From: Rhodospirillaceae bacterium UBA4468
GTDB lineage: Bacteria; Pseudomonadota; Alphaproteobacteria; Rhodospirillales; Casp-alpha2
Assembly (NCBI GenBank): GCA_002389385.1
Contig: DGOK01000107.1
Coordinates: 21,278-35,483 of the forward strand
Reading direction: 5' to 3'
Length of the DNA: 14,206 nt
Made by a program: the position numbers and the translations under genes. Within the stretch, counting starts at the first letter, position 1; the number at the start of each line of letters is the position of its first letter. The notes under the pieces were generated by a model. It searched no databases and had not been told where the DNA came from. It worked only from the letters and a program-made list of their open reading frames with translations. This document shows, piece after piece, positions 1 to 6,616 of the stretch.

Positions 1-287
1 CCACCAGCGTTGATTAATGCATCGCTATCCTCAGTGACCCATGTCGTTCCTTGAGACAATGCTTTCGCAGCTGAAGTCGCCAAAACTTGTTCTGGCGTCC
101 AACCCGTCTCAATAAGCAAAGCATGTGCACCAACAACATCAAGATCAGCAACCGCTAATAGGTGCATCCCAGGTGTTAGACGAACCTGCGACAAAAACAT
201 GGATCCAAACTTACCTGCACCAATAAGTCCAACGCGCAAAGGACGATCTTGCGCGGCACGCTCGTTCAGTAAATGGCTTAGATTCAT
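1..287 (-). CDS. COG4091-type NAD(P)-binding oxidoreductase (homoserine dehydrogenase-like, SAF family), 5' part only
   Basis: The first 95 codons of a gene that leaves the window at base 1. The start is ATG at 287–285, behind a very strong ribosome binding site (GGGGGAGG on the minus strand). The protein opens with MNLSHLLNERAAQDRPLRVG and has a Rossmann nucleotide-binding loop GxxGxGxxG at residues 20–28 (GLIGAGKFG). The following 'TPGMHLLAVADLD' and 'AHALLIETGW' segments match the predicted homoserine dehydrogenase-like family that usually carries a C-terminal SAF domain. That SAF domain would lie outside the window, so it is inferred, not seen. Substrate is not known with certainty for this family. 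No stop codon interrupts the visible part. Other Gfo/Idh/MocA-like dehydrogenases are possible but fit the N-terminus less well. Confidence 0.75.
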   Translation of the reverse strand, partial: MNLSHLLNERAAQDRPLRVGLIGAGKFGSMFLSQVRLTPGMHLLAVADLDVVGAHALLIETGWTPEQVLATSAAKALSQGTTWVTEDSDALINAG

Positions 288-381
288 AAAACCTCCCCCG
301 TCAACGAGAAGACTTTATCATTCAGTGCCAGCGCATGAAACACCGGCGATAACGGATAGATTAGACCTCGGCCACAGTTTA

Positions 382-400
382 ATTATACGGATCTTGATCC
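382..400 (-). promoter_or_regulatory. Possible promoter with dyad upstream of the COG4091-type gene
   Basis: On the minus strand a perfect -10 hexamer TATAAT (plus bases 382–387) lies about 95 bases before the oxidoreductase start. The position where a -35 would fall has no good match but overlaps a perfect 12-bp dyad GGATCTTGATCC (389–400), which could be an operator. The site sits in the gap after the paiB-like stop. Support is sequence pattern only. Confidence 0.25.
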
Positions 401-402
401 AT

Positions 403-1038
403 TTAACCGGTGCTAAGCTGTTGCATCATTTCAGCTGTTGCCTGATCGCTTTGATGGTCGCTCTGCTTGAGAGCTGAAACAATACCAGCAACATCATCAG
501 CACCGCGGTTTTGGCTCATCTTCACCTTAATTTCGTAACCCGTAATGGGCATATCGAACGCGACAATACCTTTGAGTTTGCGGCTAAGGTGACCGTCAGG
601 CAATTGATCCATGGACCAATTGCCCGTTCCGTCATGTTCAAATGCCGCAATCAACTGGCGTAAAATTTCCTCAGCACGAACATCGTCATGTATAGCTTGC
701 GGTGCCCCATACACATGAACAGCAGCATAATTCCATGTAGGGACCATTGCTTTGCTTACATACCAATTTGGTGAAACATAGGCATGTGGACCTGAAAAAA
801 CTGCGAAGGCAGGCGCCTTACTATCAAAAGATTTCCAATGTGGGTTAGCCTTGGCGACATGGCCAATAATGCAGCCATATTCAGTGCCATCATCTACAAT
901 AATCATCGGAATGTGGCTAAATTCGGGCGCACCATCTTGATTGCCTACGGGGGACATCAGCAGGCCAAACGCATTCTCGGCGATCAAATTATGTACGAAG
1001 GCCAGGTCTTGGTTAGAAAAGTGCTTAGGTATATACAT
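403..1038 (-). CDS. PaiB-like FMN-binding protein
   Basis: Encodes a 211-residue FMN-binding split-barrel protein of the PaiB family, named after a Bacillus subtilis negative regulator of sporulation and protease genes. Family hallmarks visible in order are the N-terminal MYIPKHF, 'EFSHIPMI', 'GHVAKANPHWK', 'FSGPHAYVSPNWY' and 'VPTWNYAAVHVYG'. The length is normal for the family (about 200–210). ATG at 1038 is preferred because homologues begin with MYIPKHF; a GTG four codons upstream (1050) is in frame but has no better ribosome binding site. The stop is TAA. The gene is divergent from the DUF6494 gene, with 150 bases between the two starts. Its actual role here, FMN oxidoreductase-like or regulatory, cannot be told from sequence. 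Confidence 0.85.
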   Translation of the reverse strand: MYIPKHFSNQDLAFVHNLIAENAFGLLMSPVGNQDGAPEFSHIPMIIVDDGTEYGCIIGHVAKANPHWKSFDSKAPAFAVFSGPHAYVSPNWYVSKAMVPTWNYAAVHVYGAPQAIHDDVRAEEILRQLIAAFEHDGTGNWSMDQLPDGHLSRKLKGIVAFDMPITGYEIKVKMSQNRGADDVAGIVSALKQSDHQSDQATAEMMQQLSTG

Positions 1039-1129
1039 TTCGATATCCACTTATCCGTTATTGTCGGCAGGGCAACGCGCTCTTATATATATGGGACATC
1101 CATGTAAATATGGAATGAATGGCCTTTTA

Positions 1130-1141
1130 AACAGTGCTGTT
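1130..1141. promoter_or_regulatory. Palindrome in the paiB-like / DUF6494 divergent region
   Basis: A perfect 12-bp palindrome AACAGTGCTGTT lies 47 bases before the DUF6494 start, between two divergent genes, a common place for an operator. No regulator binding this motif is recognised. A 12-bp palindrome can arise by chance, so this is a pointer only. Confidence 0.2.
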
Positions 1142-1188
1142 ACCACGCCAATCGACAGAACCATTTACTTTACTCTAGGAGACATCAA

Positions 1189-1395
1189 ATGGATGAAGAC
1201 GTTTTTAACATGCAGGTGCGGAAATTTCTCAAGAACGTCGGCGTCACATCGCAACGTGAAATTGAGAGCGCTGTGCGAGCTGCCGTCGAAAGTGGAAAAT
1301 TAACTGGCGACGAAACCATTGAGGCAAAAGTTACCCTTAGCATCGAAAGCTTGGGCCTTGCCGCTGATATCAATGGATCTATTGATCTAAAATAA
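1189..1395 (+). CDS. DUF6494 family small protein
   Basis: A 68-residue cytosolic-looking protein with no signal peptide or membrane segment. It begins MDEDVFNMQVRKFLKNVGVT and continues 'SQREIESAVRAAVESGKL' and 'KVTLSIESLGLAADINGSIDL', a pattern I recognise as DUF6494, a short protein common in Alphaproteobacteria. Function is unknown. The start ATG has a clear ribosome binding site (AGGAG, 7 bases upstream). The predicted fold is an N-terminal helical part and a short C-terminal strand part. The gene stands alone, divergent from the paiB-like gene and convergent with sdhB, whose stop is 52 bases away. A shadow frame on the opposite strand has no support. Confidence 0.8.
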   Translation: MDEDVFNMQVRKFLKNVGVTSQREIESAVRAAVESGKLTGDETIEAKVTLSIESLGLAADINGSIDLK

Positions 1396-1403
1396 CAATC
1401 TGT

Positions 1404-1430
1404 TGCTGGCATACATTTGAAAATGCCGCA
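1404..1430. terminator. Possible shared hairpin terminator between DUF6494 gene and sdhB
   Basis: In the 52-base gap between two convergent genes, TGC-t-GGCAT (1404–1412) pairs with ATGCC-GCA (1423–1430), giving an 8-bp stem with one bulged base and a 10-base AT-rich loop. Neither strand has a strong T run after the stem, so this is a weak candidate for the transcript ends of both genes. Confidence 0.3.
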
Positions 1431-1447
1431 GATCACTGGGCACTCAT

Positions 1448-2221
1448 TCAGCGTCGCTGAACAAGTGCCTTTTTGATTTCTGCGATTGCGCGGCCAGGGT
1501 TAAGCCCCTTAGGACACGTATTCGTGCAATTCATGATCGTATGGCAACGGAACAAACGATAAGGATCATCAAGATCGTCCAGTCGTTTACCTGTTGCTTC
1601 ATCACGGCTGTCCGCAATCCAGCGATATGCTTGAAGTAAGACTGCAGGACCTAAGTACCGGTCACCATTCCACCAGTAACTGGGGCATGATGTCTGACAG
1701 CAGAAGCACAGAATGCATTCCCACAGACCATCAAGCTTGTCGCGTTCTTCGGGGCTTTGTAGGCGCTCAGTTGTTGGCGCTTGGGTATCTGCCTGAAGCC
1801 ACGGCTCAATCGAGCGATACTGTGCATAAGGCACATTCAAATCAGGCACGAGGTCTTTGATCACCGGCATATGCGGCAATGGATAAACTTTAACATCGCC
1901 TTTGATTTCATCAATCGCCTTTGTGCATGCAAGGGTATTGGTGCCATCGATGTTAAATGAGCATGAGCCACACACGCCTTCGCGGCATGAGCGACGGAAC
2001 GTTAGTGTCGGATCAATCTCATTCTTAATCTTGATCAACGCATCTAGGACCATAGGCCCACATTTATCAAGATCGACCTCGAAGGTATCAATGCGAGGTG
2101 TTTCCCCACTATCAGGATCCCAACGATATACTCTGAACGATTTAATATTGCCGCCACCCGTCGCCTTAAAGGTCTTCCCTTCGGTGATTTTCGAGTTGGC
2201 CGGCAGTGTGAATTCAACCAT
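1448..2221 (-). CDS. sdhB: Succinate dehydrogenase iron–sulfur subunit
   Basis: A 257-residue subunit of complex II that carries electrons from the SdhA flavin to the membrane quinone site. All cluster ligands are present: [2Fe-2S] Cys79, Cys84, Cys87 and Cys99; [4Fe-4S] Cys169, Cys172, Cys175 and Cys236; [3Fe-4S] Cys179, Cys226 and Cys232. These line up with the E. coli protein at a constant offset of 20 for the C-terminal clusters. An extra cysteine at 174 (CILCFCC) is seen. ATG at 2221 is preceded by GAGGAAGG, and the start is 14 bases after the sdhA stop. It is the last gene of sdhCDAB and ends in TGA. Confidence 0.97.
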   Translation of the reverse strand: MVEFTLPANSKITEGKTFKATGGGNIKSFRVYRWDPDSGETPRIDTFEVDLDKCGPMVLDALIKIKNEIDPTLTFRRSCREGVCGSCSFNIDGTNTLACTKAIDEIKGDVKVYPLPHMPVIKDLVPDLNVPYAQYRSIEPWLQADTQAPTTERLQSPEERDKLDGLWECILCFCCQTSCPSYWWNGDRYLGPAVLLQAYRWIADSRDEATGKRLDDLDDPYRLFRCHTIMNCTNTCPKGLNPGRAIAEIKKALVQRR

Positions 2222-2235
2222 GTCTCAAACCTTCC

Positions 2236-4026
2236 TCAGTAGACCCGCGCTTTGGGTACAATATATTCAACTTCATCCGTCAGCGTGTATTCATGGACGG
2301 GGCGATAGGTCATCTTGCAGCCACCGTTCTCATCAATCCATGCAAGTGAATGCTTCATCCATTCCTTATCATCACGATCCGGATAATCCTCATGCGCATG
2401 CGCGCCACGGCTCTCATGGCGTGCTTCGCCAGAGTACATGGTCGCAACAGCATTCGGCACCAGGTTCGTTAATTCCAATGTCTCAACCAGATCGGAATTC
2501 CAAATCAGTGAACGATCATGGACTTTGACGTCGGTCATTTTTGCCGTCACATCATCAAGCTTCTCAACGCCTTCCTTCAGGACTTCTGAAGTCCGGAAAA
2601 CTGCCGCATTGTTCTGCATGACACGTTGTAGTTCATCGCGAATGACCGCCGTTGGTATTTCGCCACTGGAATGACGCACCTTATCAAAGCGAGCGAGGGC
2701 TTTATCAGCAGACGCCATATTCAATGGTGGAAATGTCGCACCTGGTTTTACGAGCTCAGCTGCACGAATAGCCGCAGCGCGCCCAAACACGACCAAATCT
2801 AATAATGAGTTTGTACCGAGTCGATTAGCACCATGGACAGAAGCCGACGCACATTCACCAATCGCCATAAGGCCTGGATTAACACGATCAGACTCATCTG
2901 CAGTTGGTGCAATCACCTCACCACGATAGTTTGTTGGCACTCCGCCCATATTATAATGCACAGTTGGAAGCACTCGGAGAGGTTCTTTCGTCGCATCAAT
3001 ACCAGAGAAAATACGCGCCGTTTCGGTAATACCCGGAAGACGTTTATTCAACACTTCACCACCAAGATGCTCAAGATGCAGGAAGATATGATCATCGTGA
3101 TCGCCAACACCGCGGCCTTCACGAATTTCAAGCGTCATTGCGCGTGATACAACATCTCTACTGGCCAGATCTTTGGCCGTTGGTGCATAACGCTCCATGA
3201 AGCGTTCACCTTTCGAGTTAGTAAGATAACCACCTTCTCCACGTGCACCTTCAGTGATCAGACAACCTGCACCATAAATACCCGTAGGATGGAACTGAAC
3301 GAATTCTTGATCCTGAAGTGGAATGCCTGCCCGAGCAGCCATTGCATTTCCATCACCTGTACACGTGTGTGCAGAAGTGGCTGAGAAGTACGCACGACCA
3401 TAACCACCCGTTGCAAGCACAGTCATATGCGCCTGGAATCGATGCATCTTGCCGTCATCCAAATTCCAAGCAAGCACACCTTGGCATGTCCCATCATCAT
3501 CCATGATAAGGTCAAAAGCGAAGTATTCGATAAAAAACTCAGCGTCGTTCTTCAATGACTGTTGATACAGTGTATGCAGGATAGCATGGCCAGTCCGATC
3601 CGCAGCTGCACAGGCTCGCTGAACAGGCTTCTCACCAAAGTTTGCCATGTGCCCACCAAATGGACGCTGGTAAATTTTACCTTCGTCCGTACGCGAGAAA
3701 GGCACACCAAAGTGCTCAAGCTCATAAATGGCAGGTACTGCCTCACGGCACATATATTCAATAGCATCTTGGTCACCCAACCAGTCGGCACCCTTGACGG
3801 TGTCGTACATGTGCCATTTCCAGTTGTCTTCCTCCATGTTGCCGAGAGAAGCACCGATACCGCCTTGAGCCGCAACCGTATGTGAACGTGTTGGAAATAC
3901 TTTGCTGATACATGCTGTTTTCAAACCTGCGGAGGCCATACCTAAGGTCGCACGGAGACCAGCACCCCCTGCTCCAACAACAATAACATCATATTTATGA
4001 TCAACGATCTCGTAAGACTGAGGCAT
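2236..4026 (-). CDS. sdhA: Succinate dehydrogenase flavoprotein subunit
   Basis: Oxidises succinate to fumarate on the cytoplasmic face of the inner membrane and links the TCA cycle to the quinone pool. The FAD loop GAGGAG is at residues 18–23, and the covalent FAD-attaching histidine is His49 in 'RSHTVAAQGG'. Catalytic-region residues are His246 (QFHPTG), Arg290 (ASRDVV), His357 (HYNMGG) and Arg402 (NRLGTNS), close to E. coli His242, Arg286, His354 and Arg399. ATG at 4026 gives 596 residues beginning MPQSYEIVDH. An in-frame TTG six codons upstream overlaps sdhD and is less likely, because a GGGAG site inside the end of sdhD lies 11 bases before the ATG. Only 7 bases separate the sdhD stop from this ATG, which suggests translational coupling. 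Confidence 0.97.
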   Translation of the reverse strand: MPQSYEIVDHKYDVIVVGAGGAGLRATLGMASAGLKTACISKVFPTRSHTVAAQGGIGASLGNMEEDNWKWHMYDTVKGADWLGDQDAIEYMCREAVPAIYELEHFGVPFSRTDEGKIYQRPFGGHMANFGEKPVQRACAAADRTGHAILHTLYQQSLKNDAEFFIEYFAFDLIMDDDGTCQGVLAWNLDDGKMHRFQAHMTVLATGGYGRAYFSATSAHTCTGDGNAMAARAGIPLQDQEFVQFHPTGIYGAGCLITEGARGEGGYLTNSKGERFMERYAPTAKDLASRDVVSRAMTLEIREGRGVGDHDDHIFLHLEHLGGEVLNKRLPGITETARIFSGIDATKEPLRVLPTVHYNMGGVPTNYRGEVIAPTADESDRVNPGLMAIGECASASVHGANRLGTNSLLDLVVFGRAAAIRAAELVKPGATFPPLNMASADKALARFDKVRHSSGEIPTAVIRDELQRVMQNNAAVFRTSEVLKEGVEKLDDVTAKMTDVKVHDRSLIWNSDLVETLELTNLVPNAVATMYSGEARHESRGAHAHEDYPDRDDKEWMKHSLAWIDENGGCKMTYRPVHEYTLTDEVEYIVPKARVY

Positions 4027-4033
4027 TATTAAA

Positions 4034-4414
4034 TCAACTCCCAAAGGTCATGCGAATGACTGCAAAAATAGCGCATACACCAATAAGTACGACCGCAAAC
4101 TTAGTAAGGATCAACGATGTAATTTTTATCGCTTCACTGTGAACATAATCTTCAATGATGACTTGAAGGCCAAGCTGGGCATGATGGAACATCGCGAGAA
4201 TCAATAAGATAAGCAAAACCGGATTGTAATGTGTGCCAACCCAGGTTTTGAACGTTTCTAAATCTGCACCGACCATACTCGTCGCTGCAAAAACAAACCA
4301 AAGAAGAAGTGGGACGAGGGCAACACCTGTAACCCGTTGCACCCAGAAATGATGCGCGCCTTCATGCGACGCACCTAAGCCACGAACACGGCCAAGCTGT
4401 GAGCGAAATTCCAT
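4034..4414 (-). CDS. sdhD: Succinate dehydrogenase membrane anchor subunit
   Basis: A 126-residue hydrophobic anchor with three membrane segments at about residues 28–47, 66–87 and 98–120. With SdhC it binds heme b and forms the quinone site. The heme-ligand candidate is His78 in 'HHAQLGLQVIIEDY', matching the H-x3-G ... DY pattern around E. coli SdhD His71. The N-terminus (SQLGRVRGLGASHEGAHHFW) is typical of alphaproteobacterial SdhD. ATG at 4414 has GGGAGG upstream, lying inside the end of sdhC; the sdhC stop is two bases before the start. The last codons carry the sdhA ribosome binding site. Confidence 0.93.
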   Translation of the reverse strand: MEFRSQLGRVRGLGASHEGAHHFWVQRVTGVALVPLLLWFVFAATSMVGADLETFKTWVGTHYNPVLLILLILAMFHHAQLGLQVIIEDYVHSEAIKITSLILTKFAVVLIGVCAIFAVIRMTFGS

Positions 4415-4416
4415 GA

Positions 4417-4806
4417 TCAGCCTCCCACCGAGTAAGCTGCGAAGAACGTTACCAGCGTCAACACAACAGAAACTGCAACAACCGCCAATCCACTCAACCG
4501 AAGCTGTTCCATCTCAAGTCCACGACCGGTATCCCAGACCAGATGACGGATACCATTGGCGAGGTGGAACCAAAGCGAGAAGACCACGCCAAAAAGGACG
4601 AGACGTCCAAACCATGAACCTAATATTGCTTGAGCATTGGCATATGATTCTGCGCCATAAGTAGCTGACATCAACCAGTAGGTGAGTAAAACGGCGCCAC
4701 CACATAGAGCAACACCCGTAATACGGTGTGTAATCGACAATATCGACGTGATTTGCGGTCGGTAGACCTGCAAATGCGGAGAGACGGGGCGATTTCGCAT
4801 CGTCAT
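4417..4806 (-). CDS. sdhC: Succinate dehydrogenase cytochrome b556 subunit
   Basis: First gene of sdhCDAB, encoding the 129-residue heme-binding anchor. Both family signatures are visible: 'RPVSPHLQVYRPQITSI ... SITHRITG' near the N-terminus and 'HLANGIRHLVWD', in which His81 corresponds to the E. coli heme ligand His84. Three hydrophobic segments follow the usual pattern. ATG at 4806 is chosen because AAAGG lies 8 bases upstream. A TTG ten codons further up (4836) is in frame but would put this site inside the gene, and homologues start near the later Met. The stop is TGA. Confidence 0.94.
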   Translation of the reverse strand: MTMRNRPVSPHLQVYRPQITSILSITHRITGVALCGGAVLLTYWLMSATYGAESYANAQAILGSWFGRLVLFGVVFSLWFHLANGIRHLVWDTGRGLEMEQLRLSGLAVVAVSVVLTLVTFFAAYSVGG

Positions 4807-4860
4807 CTGAAATGCCTTTCCTTCGGTAGCGCTCAATTAGCGCCAAAAACTAAGTTCCAA

Positions 4861-4889
4861 TTGGTACCTGCCACCCTCATGCAAGTCAA
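4861..4889 (-). promoter_or_regulatory. Likely sdhCDAB promoter
   Basis: On the minus strand, TTGACT (plus bases 4884–4889) and TACCAA (4861–4866) are spaced by 17 bases. The -35 is a five-of-six match while the -10 is poor. A start near 4853 would give an untranslated leader of about 47 bases before sdhC. A second TATAAT without a -35 lies further up, near 4935–4940. Assignment rests on pattern and position only. Confidence 0.35.
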
Positions 4890-5047
4890 CGCCTTGGGTG
4901 CGATGCAATAAAGGGGCGTGCTATCGACCATTTAATTATATCTACATTGACGATTTATCGTGTTTTAGGCCGAGAATCCATGACAAATCTGCAAAACCAG
5001 ATAACCAATTGATATTGCTACACTTCCTTTGGAAACACATTAAAACT

Positions 5048-5096
5048 TGTGGACAACCTGTGGATAGTTTGGGGGAAACTCTTATGGTTGTGCACA
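5048..5096. promoter_or_regulatory. Cluster of three DnaA-box-like sequences
   Basis: Read as the consensus TTATNCACA, the minus strand has TTGTCCACA (5048–5056) and CTATCCACA (5059–5067), and the plus strand has TTGTGCACA (5088–5096). Each differs from consensus at one position. The first two are 11 bp apart, one helical turn. The flank at 4925–5046 is AT-rich. This could be a DnaA-binding site, a DnaA-titration locus or part of an origin. No origin-linked gene (hemE, dnaA, parAB, gidA) is in the window. Confidence 0.4.
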
Positions 5097-5356
5097 GAAA
5101 ACAGCTCTTACCCCCACTATTCGAGATAGTGCTCTCCTTCATAAAGTCGCATCCTCTTCTTGTACGTAAATACGTCGTAGCAAAGTTAATCAGCTCGCTG
5201 GTTTACTTTGGTCGTATTGCCGGGCGTTGGAACATCTGGACCTTCCTCGACAATTTGGCACCGCTTACATGTACTGACCTATCTTTGATAGATCAGGCTC
5301 TTCGGCTTACCGCCCAGGGAAGATGAAGAGAATGTATCGGTGATGTCGTGCTTTTT

Positions 5357-5372
5357 TGAATGCTCGCATTCA
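5357..5372. repeat. Short interrupted palindrome
   Basis: TGAATGC and GCATTCA are separated by two bases. Six T's precede it on the plus strand, so it is not a terminator in that direction, and A's follow on the minus strand. It could be an operator or part of the 5' region of the structured RNA downstream. The role is unknown. Confidence 0.3.
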
Positions 5373-5450
5373 GATGTACTTCGCGAGGGTCGATCTCTGC
5401 CCAGGGTGCGTCCTCGCAGGTATAAATAGCATGGCGTTTTGCGTGCGAAC

Positions 5451-5545
5451 GGAGCCTGGCCGGCTCCAAGAGGCGTCAGGTGCATCGAACCAGCGATGTG
5501 TGGTTGAAGTTTCCCAGGACCGATACCACTGACGCCTCTTTTATA
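5451..5545 (+). ncRNA. Candidate structured RNA ending in a stem and T run
   Basis: The plus strand can form a hairpin GGAGCC/GGCTCC (5451–5467, loop TGGCC) directly abutting a perfect 12-bp stem AAGAGGCGTCAG (5468–5479) with CTGACGCCTCTT (5529–5540). Inside the long stem are a hairpin CATCG/CGATG (5483–5498, loop AACCAG) and a possible TGGT/ACCA pairing (5501–5504 with 5525–5528), so it reads as a three-way junction. TTATAA follows, and with the last two T's of the stem it makes a run of four T's. The 3' end points at the end of the convergent MaoC-type gene. I do not recognise it as tmRNA, 6S, SRP or RNase P RNA. It may be a small RNA with its terminator, or an elaborate terminator; the 5' end is not defined. 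Confidence 0.4.
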
Positions 5546-5563
5546 ACTTAAAGCATCGGCGCG

Positions 5564-6616
5564 TCAGCGTGGCATGAGCACCCAATAGTCGAAATCAAGG
5601 ACAACGTCGGACAAATACTTACCGACATCATCTTTGTATGGGAATGCCGCACATAGGAGATCTTTGGACCCTATTGTCCGCACTCGCAACGCGCCTAAAT
5701 CATCCCGACCTGAGCAGGGCGCTTTATCCAAAACCTCAGACCATGCGTAAACGGTATCTCCTGCGAAAATTAGGCTGGTGTGCGATCCGCCATTAATCGC
5801 GGCAACATGGAAAGCATTCGCAAGACCATTGAACGATAGTGCGCGGACAATGGATATTACATGTCCCCCATAAACCAATCGACGCCCAAATCGGCCTTGA
5901 GCTTGCACGTGCTGATTAAAATGTACTTTGGCCGTATTTTGATAGAGACGCGTTGCCATCATGTGTTCAGCTTCTTCGACCGATAATCCGTCAACATGAT
6001 CGATTTTTTCACCGACTTCGTATGCGCCCCAAAGATCAGTGCTCCCCGCCAAGACTGCATCATAATCGTCGAAGCGTAATCCATCAGGAATATGCATGTC
6101 ATCTGGTGCCAGGGCTTTTTTAAAATCGGGAACTGTGGCGTCTGGCGCAAGCGCAAGCGCATCACGTTTATGGGCCATTACCCAGCGCTTATAATCCACA
6201 ATCATTTCATCGTGTTGATTTGTCGCAATCGAGCGAACATACACGACACCCGTTTTGCCGTTTGAATTCTCTTTCAGCCCAATCACTTCCGAACGAGCGC
6301 TAATGGTGTCACCAGCAAACACCGGCGCACCAAATACCCCCTCAGCGTATCCAAGGTTCGCAACAGCATTTAACGAGACGTCCGAGACTGTTTTACCAAA
6401 CGCAATATGGAACGCCAGAATATCGTCGACGGGCTGCTTCTAATAACCCAGTGACGTGGCAAAGGCTAAAGAGGATTAGACAGCAAAACGACCCCCATAA
6501 AGTGCCGTATACAGTGCAATATCCCCATCACTTAGTGTTCGAGGTGTCGCATGCCTTAGTTCCTGGCCAATAGAAAAGTCTTCAAAGAAATTTCCAGCGT
6601 TAGTTTTATTCCCCAT
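5564..6616 (-). pseudogene. mch: MaoC-type acyl-CoA hydratase (mesaconyl-CoA hydratase-like) with two in-frame stops
   Basis: The full-length frame runs 350 codons from ATG at 6616 (MGNKTNAGNFFEDFSIGQEL) to TGA at 5564, normal for the double-hotdog mesaconyl-CoA hydratase family of about 345 residues, which in the ethylmalonyl-CoA pathway interconverts mesaconyl-CoA and methylmalyl-CoA. Family segments run through it: 'FGKTVSDVSLNAVANLGYAEG', 'SEVIGLKENSNGKTGVVYV', 'EEAEHMMATRLYQNTAKVHF' and 'RFGRRLVYGGHVIS'. Two codons are stops: TAA at codon 47 (6476–6478), where relatives usually have Gln, and TAG at codon 59 (6440–6442). No frameshift is needed. The only restart candidate downstream is a GTG at 6322 inside the first hotdog domain, which would give a broken protein. 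The start overlaps the upstream lyase gene by 11 bases. It is either a young pseudogene, a sequence error or a readthrough case. Confidence 0.8.

Larger units (their letters stand above)
4837..5563. other. Long intergenic region between sdhC and the MaoC-type gene
   Basis: No convincing protein gene is visible here. Open frames at 4898–5326 (plus) and 5279–5485 (minus) give sequences with no recognisable family, no ribosome binding site and an odd composition. The left third is AT-rich and holds the sdh promoter candidate. The middle has three DnaA-box-like sequences (5048–5096). The right part has a palindrome (5357–5372), a small hairpin (5451–5467) and a branched structure with a 12-bp closing stem (5468–5540). 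The region is large for this compact window and probably holds a regulatory or RNA element. Confidence 0.5.

Noticed and set aside
403..700. Plus-strand frames opposite paiB-like, sdh, leu and asd genes
   Set aside because: They mirror conserved genes on the other strand and show no family features; they are shadow frames.
4027..4044. Upstream TTG start for sdhA adding six residues
   Set aside because: It overlaps the end of sdhD and its codons contain the GGGAG site that serves the ATG at 4026; homologues begin near the ATG.
4898..5326. 142-codon plus-strand open frame in the sdh–MaoC gap
   Set aside because: No ribosome binding site, no recognisable family, composition unlike the neighbours, and it covers the DnaA-box-like cluster and AT-rich DNA; it looks like a chance frame.
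5279..5485. 68-codon minus-strand frame overlapping the structured RNA region
   Set aside because: No recognisable family, covers the palindrome, and the start lies inside the 12-bp stem region; treated as chance.
5451..5545. Permuted two-piece tmRNA, suggested by a GGTTCGAT T-loop-like string on the minus strand beside a closing stem
   Set aside because: The T-stem does not pair, no CCA end follows, and no tag-like frame ending in Ala-Ala-stop is found on either strand.
5564..6322. MaoC-type gene as a 252-residue protein from GTG 6322
   Set aside because: Homologous sequence continues upstream in the same frame to ATG 6616 through two stop codons, and the GTG lies inside a conserved segment without a ribosome binding site.
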